NCBI GenBank assembly: GCA_963769665.1 | Contig: CAVYMQ010000003.1 | Coordinates: 1,240,001 to 1,304,000 of the forward strand | Reading direction: 5' to 3' | Length of the DNA stretch: 64,000 nucleotides | Source of the DNA: JACCTU01 sp963769665 | GTDB taxonomy: Bacteria; Actinomycetota; Thermoleophilia; Gaiellales; Gaiellaceae | Shown here: positions 1-10,049 of the stretch, piece after piece | Layout of the letters: every line of letters begins with the position of its first letter | How positions within the stretch are numbered: position 1 is the stretch's first letter | The notes under the pieces: model-generated | Told to the model about the DNA's origin: nothing | What the model saw: only the letters and a program-made list of their open reading frames with translations | The model's database searches: none | Position numbers and translations under genes: made by a program

Positions 1-138
1 CACGTAGAGCAGGTCGCGCATCGCGTCTTCGACCCGGGCGCGGGTCTCCGGGCGCACGCCGTCGACGCCGCTCGCGACGCGCGAGGCCGTCGCGAGGCTC
101 ACTCCCGCGCGGGAGGCGACTTCACGAAGCGATGCCAC
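1..138 (-). CDS. LacI-family transcriptional regulator, N-terminus only
   Basis: Partial gene running off the left edge; only the first 46 codons are present, starting at GTG 138. The residues ASLREVASRAGVS and the following LATASRV form the helix-turn-helix typical of LacI/GalR repressors, which bind palindromic operators through the N-terminus and sense a sugar through a C-terminal periplasmic-binding-like domain (outside the window). It is divergent from the oligosaccharide uptake operon beginning at 318, so it is very likely the local repressor of that operon and of itself. Two matching palindromes lie in the shared intergenic region. Confidence 0.9.
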   Translation of the reverse strand, partial: MASLREVASRAGVSLATASRVASGVDGVRPETRARVEDAMRDLLYV

Positions 139-148
139 GGGCCTCTGC

Positions 149-162
149 TGGAACACGTTTCA
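149..162. promoter_or_regulatory. LacI-type operator O1
   Basis: TGGAACACGTTTCA; its reverse complement TGAAACGTGTTCCA is almost identical to the second site at 282-296 (one inserted base). TGAAAC and GTTCCA form imperfect inverted arms around a CG-containing centre, as in LacI/GalR operators. It lies between the putative lacI-type promoter and its GTG start, suited to autorepression. Confidence 0.65.
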
Positions 163-175
163 TTCGTGGCGATCG

Positions 176-204
176 ATCATAGGACGGTCTCCGGGGCGGT
201 GCAA
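176..204 (-). promoter_or_regulatory. Promoter of the LacI-family gene
   Basis: On the minus strand TTGCAC (204-199) and TATGAT (181-176) are separated by exactly 17 nt, a near-consensus sigma-70-type promoter. Transcription would start near 169, placing the operator at 149-162 just downstream of the start point. Confidence 0.7.
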
Positions 205-232
205 ATAGGCCACGTGGCAGGCCAAATGCCCC

Positions 233-262
233 TTGACTAGTACTCGTCCACTGCCGTAGTGT
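233..262 (+). promoter_or_regulatory. Promoter of the oligosaccharide operon
   Basis: TTGACT (233-238) and TAGTGT (257-262) with an 18-nt spacer. The start point would be near 269, upstream of operator O2. It is the best sigma-70-like promoter before the binding-protein gene. Confidence 0.6.
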
Positions 263-281
263 CGCACGGTATCTCATCGAT

Positions 282-296
282 TGAAACGCTGTTCCA
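282..296. promoter_or_regulatory. LacI-type operator O2
   Basis: TGAAACGCTGTTCCA, an imperfect palindrome (TGAAAC/GTTCCA arms) matching O1. It lies about 13 nt downstream of the predicted start point and upstream of the GAAGGAGG ribosome site at 304-311, so a bound repressor would block transcription of the transport operon. Confidence 0.65.
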
Positions 297-317
297 ACCG
301 GTTGAAGGAGGCTTCAC

Positions 318-1562
318 ATGAGTAGGAGAACCGCGTTCGGCGCACTGGTCGTCGTCGTGATGCTCGGCATGGTCGCCGCGGCAGTTCCTGCGTCGGGTGC
401 GGTTTCGGGCTCAGTCGTCACAAGCGGCTCGCTTCGCATCTGGACCGACAAGGACCGCCGCGCCGACATCGAGCGCATCGCGACCGCGTGGGGCTCGCGC
501 CGCGGCGTGACCGTGGAAGTGGTCGAGAAGAACTTCGGCGACATCCGCGACCAGCTCAAGACGGTGGCTCCCGCCACCGCTCCGGACGTCATCATCGGTG
601 CGCACGACTGGACAGGGCAGCTCGCTGCCGACGGCCTCGTCCTGCCACTCTCGCCGAAGAAGGCGACCCTCAAGCAGTTCCCCAAGTACGCGCTCGACGC
701 GTTCTCGTACGGGACGGCGGTCAAGCGTCTTTACGGGTCGCCCGTCGCGCTCGAGAACGTCGGCCTCGTCGTGAACACCCGGCTCGCCACGGTGCCGAAG
801 ACGTGGGCATCGCTCCAGAAGCAGGCGCTCGCGTTCAAGAAGAAGAGCGCCGACAATCTCGCGATTGCCGTTCCTCAGGCGCCCGCGGGTGACGCGTACC
901 ACATGTACCCGTTCTTCTCGGGCCTCGGTGGGTTCGTCTTCGGGCGCAACAAGGCGGGGAACCTGAACGCGAAGGTGATCGGCGTCGCGAACCCGGTCTT
1001 CCTACGGAACGCGCCGATGATCGACGCGTGGGATCGGCTCGGGCTGATCAACTCGAAGGTCAACTACGACACGGCGAAGAACGCCTTCCTCAAGGGGCAG
1101 GCAGCCTTCTGGGTCACGGGCCCGTGGGAGGCGGACACGCTCAGGTCGAGCGGGCTGCGCTTCCGGATCGTGCAGGTGCCGAAGATCAAGTTCCAGTCGG
1201 TGCCGTTCCTCGGCGTCCAGGGGTTCATGGTCACCCGGTTCGCCAACTCCCACGGCGTGGCAACGCTGGCGAAGGACCTCGTCGCGAGCTACATCATGCT
1301 GCCCGCCTCGCAGCGGGCTCTCGCGGCGGCCAACGGCCGGTTCCCTGCGAACACGGTGGCCGGCAAGCAAGTGAGCAACCCCGTTCTGGCGCAGTTCGGT
1401 CGCGCGGGGACGGGCGGCGTTCCGATGCCGAACATCCCGCAGATGTCGAGCGTGTGGGAAGAGCTCGGCGGTGCGTGGCTAAAGGCCACGAACGGGACCT
1501 CGACCGCGGCGCGTCCGACGTTCACGACCGCTGCGCGCAACATCAGGAACAAGATCGGCTGA
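318..1562 (+). CDS. Maltodextrin/oligosaccharide ABC transporter substrate-binding protein
   Basis: 414 residues with an N-terminal signal segment (hydrophobic residues 8-25, then VPASGA), followed by a MalE-like extracellular binding-protein fold (family 1). Recognisable elements include LRIWTDKDR near the mature N-terminus, APDVIIGAHDW, and NAFLKGQAAFWVTGPW near residue 260, which matches the MalE region around the ligand cleft. ATG at 318 is preceded by GAAGGAGG at 304-311. It is the first gene of the sugar operon, and a strong stem-loop follows it. Maltodextrin is inferred from the neighbouring amylases; another alpha-glucan oligosaccharide is possible. Confidence 0.92.
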   Translation: MSRRTAFGALVVVVMLGMVAAAVPASGAVSGSVVTSGSLRIWTDKDRRADIERIATAWGSRRGVTVEVVEKNFGDIRDQLKTVAPATAPDVIIGAHDWTGQLAADGLVLPLSPKKATLKQFPKYALDAFSYGTAVKRLYGSPVALENVGLVVNTRLATVPKTWASLQKQALAFKKKSADNLAIAVPQAPAGDAYHMYPFFSGLGGFVFGRNKAGNLNAKVIGVANPVFLRNAPMIDAWDRLGLINSKVNYDTAKNAFLKGQAAFWVTGPWEADTLRSSGLRFRIVQVPKIKFQSVPFLGVQGFMVTRFANSHGVATLAKDLVASYIMLPASQRALAAANGRFPANTVAGKQVSNPVLAQFGRAGTGGVPMPNIPQMSSVWEELGGAWLKATNGTSTAARPTFTTAARNIRNKIG

Positions 1563-1576
1563 TCTGACCTGACCGA

Positions 1577-1611
1577 CGGATGGGCGTCCGGCTGAGCCGG
1601 GCGCCCATCCG
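1577..1611 (+). terminator. Stem-loop between binding-protein and permease genes
   Basis: Arms CGGATGGGCG and CGCCCATCCG enclose CCGGC-tga-GCCGG with a single T-G wobble, about 16 bp of stem, followed by TTTCTTCCCC. This looks like a partial terminator or mRNA-stabilising hairpin. It would let the binding protein be made in excess over the permeases encoded downstream, as known for other binding-protein-dependent sugar operons. Confidence 0.65.
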
Positions 1612-1635
1612 TTTCTTCCCCCTCCGGAGGCCCCC

Positions 1636-3245
<1,610 letters not shown>

Positions 3246-3249
<4 letters not shown>

Positions 3250-4202
3250 CGACGGTCGACCAGGCCGAGACCGCCGCAGCCGTCGGCTGGCGGACGCGGC
3301 TTCGCACTCGCTCGAAGCGGACGCGCCCGCGCGGTGGGGGCAACTGGTGGCGCCATCTGATCGCGTTGATCTTTGTGCTGATCGCCCTCTTCCCGATCGC
3401 GTACGTGGTGTCGGCGGCGTTCAACGCCGACCAGACGCTGGGCGGTGCGAGCCTGATCCCGCGCGATCTGACGCTGGAGAACTTCAGCCAGCTGCTGAAG
3501 GGCGAAGTTGCCGGAAGACCGGGCGACCCGCCGACCGCGATCCCCTTCGCGCGCTGGTATGCGAACACGATGATCGTCGCTGCCAGCACGGCGATCCTGA
3601 CGGTGCTGCTCGGTGCTCTGGCCGCGTACGCGTTCAGCCGCTTCCGGTTCAAGGGACGCCGGATGGGTCTCCTGGCGCTCCTGCTGATCCAGATGTTCCC
3701 GCAGCTACTGCTTGTCGTCGCGATCTATCTGATCGTGCTGCAGACGGGCGAAGTGTTCGGCGGCATCGGGCTGAACACCCTGACGGGGCTGGTCCTCGTC
3801 TACCTCGGCGGTGTGATGGGGGTGAACGTCTGGCTGATGAAGGGCTTCTTCGACACGATCCCGAACGAGCTCGACGAGTCCGCCCGCGTCGACGGAGCGA
3901 CACCGTCTCAGGTGTTCTGGGGCGTGATCCTGCCGTTGGCGGCGCCGGTGCTCGCGGTCATCGGTCTGTTCTCGTTCATCGGCGTGATCAACGAGTTCGT
4001 GATCGTCAGCGTCCTGATGCAGACGGAGGATCACTACACCCTCACCCGCGGGCTGTTTCGCTTCATCGACCAGCAGTACTCGGAGCACTGGGGCGCGTTC
4101 GCGGCCGGCGTCCTGCTCGCAGCGCCGCCCGTGGTCCTCCTCTTCCTCTTCCTCCAGAAGTTCATCGTCTCCGGACTGACCGGCGGCGCGGTCAAGGGAT
4201 GA
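3246..4202 (+). CDS. Sugar ABC transporter permease, MalG type
   Basis: 318 residues; a basic N-terminal tail (RTRSKRTRPR) precedes the first membrane helix, then about six membrane segments. The EAA motif NELDESARVDGATPSQVF is near residues 205-222. It pairs with the MalF-type subunit to form the membrane channel. The start overlaps the upstream stop and the stop overlaps the next gene's ATG (4 bp each), so the three genes are one translational unit. Confidence 0.93.
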
Positions 4203-6013
4203 CCGCGACGCAGCTCGAGTCGGGAACGTCCCTCCTCTCGGAACCGCACCACGACGGGTCGGACGAGTACGTCCTCGAGCGCCCAGACGAGCTCGGAGGG
4301 GAGGCGGTCGTCCGCGTCCGCGCTCCGAAAGGCTCGACCGACGACGTGATCCTCCGGTACGTGCGGGACGGCGAGCCGCGCTGGGTGCGGGCGCAGGTCG
4401 ACCGCGAGACGGAAACGGAAACGTGGTGGCGCGCGAGCTTCCCGGTCGTGAACCCGAGCACGCCGTATCGCTGGGTCCTCGTCGGGCCGCAGGGCGGCTG
4501 GACGTGGCTCAACGGCAACGGGCGGCGCGCGCACGAGTCGCCCGACAGCGACGACTTCGTGCTGTCGCTCGGCGACGGGCCGGCCTGGCACCTCTCGTCC
4601 GTCGTCTACGAGGTCTTTCCCGATCGCTTCGCGACGTCGGGGCTCGGTGTGCAAGCGCCCGACTGGGCGGTTCCGCGCGCCTGGAACGAGCTGCCGACCG
4701 GACGCGGCCCGAACACACCGCGTGAGTTGTTCGGGGGAGACCTGCGCGGGATCGAGCAGCGTCTCGACTACATCGAGCAGCTCGGAGTGAACGCGCTGTA
4801 CCTGACGCCGATCTTCCCTGCGAGCAGCACGCATCGCTACGACGCGACGAGCTTCGACCGAGTGGATCCGCTGCTCGGCGGAGACGAGGCGCTCCGCTCG
4901 CTGCTCGCCGCGGCGCACTCGCGCGGGGTTCGCATCCTCGGCGACCTGACGACGAACCACACCGGAAACGCGCACGAGTGGTTTGTCGAGGCACTCGCCG
5001 ACCCGAGCGCGCCCGAGCGCGAGCTGTACTACTTCGACCCGAGCCTGCCGGCCGGCTACGAGTCGTGGCTCGGCATCCCGAGCCTGCCGAAGCTCGACTG
5101 GCGCTCGGCGGAGCTCCGCCGGCGGATGGTCGGCGTGACGCGCCGCTGGCTCGACGCCGGCCTGGACGGCTGGCGGATCGATGTCGCGAACATGACCGGG
5201 CGCTACCGGGGAGTCGAGCTGACCCGTGAGGTCGCGCAGTTGATCCGCGGCGCGCTCACAGAGGAGGCGCTGCTCGTCGCCGAGCACGGGTACGACTACC
5301 GGCGCGACCTGGACGGCACGGGCTGGCACGGTGCGATGAACTACGCGGGCTTCCTGCGACCGGTCTGGTCGTGGTTGCTCGGCGACGACCCGCCGGACGA
5401 GCTTCGCCGGTCTTTCTGGGGACTCCCTGTGGGCGTGCCCCGAACCGACGGCGCAGCGACCGTCGGAGCGATGCGCGCATTCCGGGCCGGTCTCCCGTGG
5501 CAGTCGGCGCTCCACTCGTGGACACTCCTCGACAGCCACGACACCGCACGCTTTCGCACGGTGAGCGGCTCGCGCGAGCAGCAGCTCGTCGGCGTGGGCC
5601 TGCAGATGACGTCGCCGGGAGTGCCGATGGTCTTCGCCGGAGACGAGCTCGGCCTCGAGGGCGAGTGGGGCGAGGACGCTCGGCGCACGATGCCCTGGGA
5701 CGCGCCCGACACCTGGGATCGACCGTTGCTCGAGGAGTTCCGTCGCCTGATCGCGCTTCGCCGCTCGAGCGACGCGTTCGCGCGGGGCGGGATCAGGTAC
5801 GCGCACGTCAGCGACGACGCGATCGCCTTCCTGCGCGAGTCACCGACGGAGCGGCTGCTCGTCCTCGCCGCGCGCGCGGCGCACACGCCGATCGTGCTGC
5901 CCCTCGACGGACGCGAGCTCGAGCCACTGCTGGGCGGCGAGCCGGTCGCGCTCGACGGGACAGCCGAGCTTCCGGGCGACGGCCCTGCCTTTCACGTCTG
6001 GAGAATCCATTGA
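4199..6013 (+). CDS. GH13 alpha-glucosidase/cyclomaltodextrinase-like enzyme, cytoplasmic
   Basis: 604 residues, no signal peptide. An N-terminal beta-sandwich domain (about 1-125, CBM34-like) is followed by the GH13 barrel. The four conserved regions are visible: DLTTNH near residue 248, GWRIDVANM with the nucleophile Asp near 326, AEHGYDY with the acid/base Glu near 361, and DSHDTAR near 446. The likely role is hydrolysis of imported maltodextrins or cyclodextrins to glucose and maltose. ATG 4199 overlaps the permease stop. Neopullulanase/maltogenic amylase activity is equally possible; the subfamily cannot be fixed by eye. Confidence 0.9.
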   Translation: MTATQLESGTSLLSEPHHDGSDEYVLERPDELGGEAVVRVRAPKGSTDDVILRYVRDGEPRWVRAQVDRETETETWWRASFPVVNPSTPYRWVLVGPQGGWTWLNGNGRRAHESPDSDDFVLSLGDGPAWHLSSVVYEVFPDRFATSGLGVQAPDWAVPRAWNELPTGRGPNTPRELFGGDLRGIEQRLDYIEQLGVNALYLTPIFPASSTHRYDATSFDRVDPLLGGDEALRSLLAAAHSRGVRILGDLTTNHTGNAHEWFVEALADPSAPERELYYFDPSLPAGYESWLGIPSLPKLDWRSAELRRRMVGVTRRWLDAGLDGWRIDVANMTGRYRGVELTREVAQLIRGALTEEALLVAEHGYDYRRDLDGTGWHGAMNYAGFLRPVWSWLLGDDPPDELRRSFWGLPVGVPRTDGAATVGAMRAFRAGLPWQSALHSWTLLDSHDTARFRTVSGSREQQLVGVGLQMTSPGVPMVFAGDELGLEGEWGEDARRTMPWDAPDTWDRPLLEEFRRLIALRRSSDAFARGGIRYAHVSDDAIAFLRESPTERLLVLAARAAHTPIVLPLDGRELEPLLGGEPVALDGTAELPGDGPAFHVWRIH

Positions 6014-6031
6014 GCGAGCTGGAGGTGCGCG

Positions 6032-7213
6032 GTGGCTGATGTGGTGTTCGACGAGGTCGACAAGGTCTACGAGAACGGCGTGCAGGCGGTCTACGACCTC
6101 TCGCTCGAGGCTCGTGACGGCGAGTTCCTCGTGCTCGTCGGGCCTTCCGGCTGCGGGAAGACAACCGCGCTGCGCATGGTCGCCGGGCTGGAGGACATCT
6201 CCGGCGGAACGGTCTCGATCGGCGGTCGGGTTGTCAACGAGCTCACGCCGAAGGAGCGCGACGTCGCGATGGTCTTCCAGAACTACGCGCTCTACCCGCA
6301 CCTCACGGTCGCCGACAACATCGCGTTTGGCCTGCGCCTGCGCAGGGAGTCGAAGTCCGTGATCGAGGAGCGCGTGACGTGGGCCGCGAAGATGCTGGAC
6401 CTCACGCCGTACCTCGCGCGGCGGCCGAAAGAGCTGTCGGGCGGCCAGCGTCAGCGCGTCGCGATGGGTCGGGCGATCGTGCGCCAGCCGCAAGCGTTCC
6501 TGATGGACGAGCCGCTCTCGAACCTCGACGCAAAGCTTCGCGTGCAGATGCGGGCCGACATCGCCAAGCTCCAACGTGACCTCGAGACGACGACCATCTA
6601 CGTCACCCACGATCAAGTCGAGGCGATGACGATGGGCGACCGCGTCGCGGTGATGAACCAGGGGCGCTTGCAGCAGGTCGACACTCCGCAGCGGCTCTAC
6701 GACAACCCCGCGAACCTTTTTGTGGCGGGCTTCATCGGCACGCCGCCGATGAACCTGCTCGCCGCGACGGTGGCCTCGCAGAACGGCACGGTGAACGTGA
6801 TGCTCGGCCGCCAGCAGGTGCCGCTCTCCAACGAGGCGATGCGGCGCTTCCCCGAGGTGCGCGGCCGCGAGGGGCGCGAAGTCGTGCTCGGGGTGCGCGC
6901 CGACAACCTGCACCGCGCGGATCGGCGTCCCGACCTGCCCGCGATCAACGCCGGCCTCGAGCTGATCGAGGCGCTCGGATCGCAGTCGATCGCCTACTTC
7001 CGCGTCGACGCGATGGTGATCGGCGTCGACGACGACCTGCTCGAGGAGCAGGAGCTCGACGGGGAGGGTGTGACCGCGGCCCGGCCGAACCTCGTTGCGG
7101 CGATGCCTGCCGAGGAGGCTGTCGGCCTGCGCGCGGGCGAGCATGTCCCGCTTGCGATCGACACGAAGCACATCCACCTCTTCGACACGGAGACGGGTGC
7201 GCCGCTTCGCTAG
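6032..7213 (+). CDS. Sugar ABC transporter ATP-binding subunit (MsmK/UgpC type)
   Basis: 393 residues. Walker A GPSGCGKTT near residue 36, Q-loop in VFQNYALYPH, signature LSGGQRQRVAMGRAI near 134, Walker B LMDEPLSNLD near 156, H-loop VTHDQ near 192, and a C-terminal TOBE-type regulatory domain (about 240-393). It energises the MalFG-type permease. It starts at GTG 6032, 18 bp after the GH13 gene, with GGAGGTGC upstream. Many actinobacteria use one shared sugar ATPase encoded elsewhere; here it sits inside the operon. Confidence 0.93.
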   Translation: MADVVFDEVDKVYENGVQAVYDLSLEARDGEFLVLVGPSGCGKTTALRMVAGLEDISGGTVSIGGRVVNELTPKERDVAMVFQNYALYPHLTVADNIAFGLRLRRESKSVIEERVTWAAKMLDLTPYLARRPKELSGGQRQRVAMGRAIVRQPQAFLMDEPLSNLDAKLRVQMRADIAKLQRDLETTTIYVTHDQVEAMTMGDRVAVMNQGRLQQVDTPQRLYDNPANLFVAGFIGTPPMNLLAATVASQNGTVNVMLGRQQVPLSNEAMRRFPEVRGREGREVVLGVRADNLHRADRRPDLPAINAGLELIEALGSQSIAYFRVDAMVIGVDDDLLEEQELDGEGVTAARPNLVAAMPAEEAVGLRAGEHVPLAIDTKHIHLFDTETGAPLR

Positions 7214-9224
7214 CGCGGTCGCCGTCGCGGTTGCGCTGGCGGCCGCGAGCGCCGGCGCCGCCGTGCAAGCTCCTCCACGACCTCCGTCCGGCGCAGCGCT
7301 GAGCGCACTTGCGCAGCCGCCGACGCGCCCTCCGCTCGCGAGCCAGCGGATCTACTTCGTCATGCCCGACCGGTACGCGAACGGCAACCCGGCGAACGAC
7401 CGAGGCGGGCTGAGCGGGTCTCGCGACGTCACCGGCTACGACCCGACCGACACCGGCTACTACCACGGCGGCGACCTGGCCGGGCTGACCGGCGACTGCA
7501 CAGGGCCGCGTGGGCTGGCGCGCGTCAGGGACCTCGGCTTCACTTCGATCTGGGTGACGCCGCCCTATCGCCAGAAGTACGTGCAGGACGGCAGCGCGGC
7601 GTACCACGGCTACTGGGCGCTCGGGTTCGACGGCGTCGACCCACACCTCGGGGCCGAGGCCGACTTCCGCGCGTTCGTCGACTGCGCGCACACGCTCGGG
7701 TTGAAGGTGATCCTCGACGTGGTCGTCAACCACACCGCCGATGTCATTCGGCTGCCGTCGTACGAGTACGGCCCGCCGAAGACGCCGTTCGTCCCACCGG
7801 AGGAGCGGAACGTGAAGTCACCGGCGTGGCTGAACGACACGTCGAACTACCACAACCGCGGCAACATCGACTTCAGCTCGTGCCCCCCGGCGTGCCTCGA
7901 GCTCGGCGACTTCTTCGGGCTCGACGACCTCGCGACCGAGCAGCCGGACGTGCGAGCCGGGCTGCTGGACGTCTTCGCCGGCTGGATCACGCGCTACCGC
8001 ATCGACGGCTTCCGGATCGACACCGCGCGCCACGTCGAGCGCGGCTTCTTCGTCGACTGGGTGCCGCGCATCCTCGCGGCGGCGCGCGCGGCCGGCGTGC
8101 CGGACTTCCAGTTGTTCGGCGAGGCGTTCATCACCAACGCGGTCGAACTGTCCGAGTATGTGCGCGACCGCGGGCTGCCGAACGTGCTCGACTTCCCGAT
8201 GCAGGACGCGCTGGCCAGGTTCGCTGGGGGAAACGCCGGCGCCGGTGGAGTCGCGACCCGCCTTCACGACGACGATTACTTCATCGCGCCGGGCGGCGAA
8301 CGACACGTGCCGCCGACGTTCCTCGGAAACCACGACATCGGGCGGGCCGCGCAGCAGGTGCGGGACAAGGGCGGCGCCGGGGCGGCCGGGCCGCTGCTGC
8401 AGAAGACGCTGCTCGCCTACGACCTCCTCTACCTGCTCCGCGGGGCGCCCGTCGTCTACTACGGCGACGAGTTCGGGATCGTCGGACGCGGCGGCGACAA
8501 GGAAGCGCGACACGATCTCTTCCCGACGCAGGTGGCGGAGTGGCGGAGCGAGGAGCGCATCGGGAGCGGCCCGATCGGCACCGGGTCGTCGTTCGACGTC
8601 GTGGGGCATCCGATCGCGGAGCGGCTCCGTGTGCTCGGCGGCCTGCGTGCCTCGCAGCCGGTGCTCTCGACCGGCGCGACGATCGTGCGGCGCGCGACGC
8701 GGACCGTGCTCGCCACGAGCAGGGTCGACGCAGCCGGGCGGCGCGAGTACCTCGCACTCGTGAACGCGGGCGGATCGGCGGCGCGGATCACGATCCCGAC
8801 CGCGACGCCGCTGTCCGAGTGGACGCGCCTGCTCGGGACGACGACGCCGGCGTCGAGCACCCGTTCCGGATCGCTGACGCTCACGATCCCGCCCTTGTCG
8901 AGTGCGCTGCTCGAGGCGACACGGCAGATCCCGGCGGCCAGGCCACCCAAGCCGGCGCTCACGGTCGGAAGCGACTCGCTCAGCGATCTCGTCCGCGTTT
9001 CCGCGACGGCAGGTGCCCGGCCGCTCAGCGTCGCCTTCGCGGTGCGCCGCGGCAACGCGGCGCGCTGGACCCGGATCGCGGCCGACGACTCACCGCCGTA
9101 CCGTGCGTTTCTCGACCCCGCCAAGTTCAACCGGCGCGAGCGCGTCTACGTGGTCGCGATCGCTCGTTCGCTCGACGGCCGCACCGCCGTCTCGGCAGTC
9201 CGGTCCTTCGTGCCCCGTCGCTGA
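7197..9224 (+). CDS. Secreted alpha-amylase (GH13)
   Basis: 675 residues. GTG start at 7197 lies inside the end of the ATPase gene (17-bp overlap) and gives a clean signal peptide: RRF, then an Ala/Val-rich core ending ASAGAA. GH13 motifs: DVVVNH near residue 174, GFRIDTARH near 271, FGEAF near 306, GNHDIGR near 378. The C-terminal 200 residues form beta-rich domains. The enzyme should degrade starch outside the cell and feed oligosaccharides to the transporter encoded upstream. Together these six genes make a complete extracellular-to-intracellular starch pathway. Confidence 0.92.
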   Translation: MRRFASAVAVAVALAAASAGAAVQAPPRPPSGAALSALAQPPTRPPLASQRIYFVMPDRYANGNPANDRGGLSGSRDVTGYDPTDTGYYHGGDLAGLTGDCTGPRGLARVRDLGFTSIWVTPPYRQKYVQDGSAAYHGYWALGFDGVDPHLGAEADFRAFVDCAHTLGLKVILDVVVNHTADVIRLPSYEYGPPKTPFVPPEERNVKSPAWLNDTSNYHNRGNIDFSSCPPACLELGDFFGLDDLATEQPDVRAGLLDVFAGWITRYRIDGFRIDTARHVERGFFVDWVPRILAAARAAGVPDFQLFGEAFITNAVELSEYVRDRGLPNVLDFPMQDALARFAGGNAGAGGVATRLHDDDYFIAPGGERHVPPTFLGNHDIGRAAQQVRDKGGAGAAGPLLQKTLLAYDLLYLLRGAPVVYYGDEFGIVGRGGDKEARHDLFPTQVAEWRSEERIGSGPIGTGSSFDVVGHPIAERLRVLGGLRASQPVLSTGATIVRRATRTVLATSRVDAAGRREYLALVNAGGSAARITIPTATPLSEWTRLLGTTTPASSTRSGSLTLTIPPLSSALLEATRQIPAARPPKPALTVGSDSLSDLVRVSATAGARPLSVAFAVRRGNAARWTRIAADDSPPYRAFLDPAKFNRRERVYVVAIARSLDGRTAVSAVRSFVPRR

Positions 9225-10040
9225 GTGCCGACGCTCACGCTGCCGGAGCCCTTCGACTTCGTTCGCTCGACCGAGCGCTACCGCGCCTTCGGCCCTGATC
9301 TGGCGAACCTCTGGCACGAAGGCGGCGTGCACCGCGTCTTCGATGGGCGCGAGGTTCGGATCGAGGCGGCAAGCGGGGGAGTCGACGTCGAGCCGCTCGA
9401 GCCGCGCGTCCACCACTATCTCGGCGGTCCATTCGATCTCGACGGCTTCTACGCTCTTGCCGAGAGCGACCCGGTGCTCGCGCGGATCGTCCGCGAGCTC
9501 CGCGGGCTTCGCCCCCCGCTGAACCCGGACCCCTACGAGACTCTCGTCACCTCGATTACCGCGCAGCAGGTCTCGCTCCGCTCGGCGTTCGCAGTGCGGA
9601 ACCGGCTGATCGAGCGCTTCGGCGTCCGCGCTGGGCACGCCTGGGCGTTTCCGACCGAGGAGCGGATGTCGAGCGCGGACGAGAACGAGCTCACGGAGGT
9701 CGGGTTCTCGCGCCGCAAGGCGGAGTACGTCGTCGGTGTGGCGCGGGCTGCTCTGGACTGGGACGAGCTCGCGATGCTGCCCGATGACGAGCTCAAGGTG
9801 CGTCTCGTCGCGCTGCGCGGGCTCGGCGAGTGGACCGCCGACTGGTTCATGGCCCGGCACCTCGCCCGGCCGCGCGCGTGGCCGGCCGGAGACCTCGGGC
9901 TCGTCAAGGCACTTGCGGAGTACTACTTCGACGGCGTGCGGCCGTCGATCGCCGAGACGCGCGCATTCGGCGCGCGCTTCGCGCCGTTCGAGAATCTCAG
10001 CGCGCACTACCTCCTCGCCAGCCTCTACGCGATCCCCTAG
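9225..10040 (+). CDS. DNA-3-methyladenine glycosylase II-like (AlkA/HhH-GPD) protein
   Basis: 271 residues. The helix-hairpin-helix GPD core is visible: EFSRRKAEY-like segment VGFSRRKAEYV, then LVALRGLGEWTADWFMARHL, and AGDLGL carrying the catalytic Asp near residue 222. The N-terminal 100 residues resemble the AlkA N-terminal beta domain. It removes alkylated bases in base-excision repair. The GTG start directly abuts the amylase stop (TGAGTG), so it may ride on the sugar operon transcript without a functional link. Confidence 0.85.
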   Translation: MPTLTLPEPFDFVRSTERYRAFGPDLANLWHEGGVHRVFDGREVRIEAASGGVDVEPLEPRVHHYLGGPFDLDGFYALAESDPVLARIVRELRGLRPPLNPDPYETLVTSITAQQVSLRSAFAVRNRLIERFGVRAGHAWAFPTEERMSSADENELTEVGFSRRKAEYVVGVARAALDWDELAMLPDDELKVRLVALRGLGEWTADWFMARHLARPRAWPAGDLGLVKALAEYYFDGVRPSIAETRAFGARFAPFENLSAHYLLASLYAIP

Positions 10041-10043
10041 GTT
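10038..10043 (+). promoter_or_regulatory. Leaderless -10 box for the 10050 gene
   Basis: TAGGTT followed by 6 nt and ATG 10050; its first three bases are also the stop codon of the upstream glycosylase gene. Spacing fits transcription starting at the start codon. Confidence 0.5.
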
Positions 10044-10049
10044 TCACCG

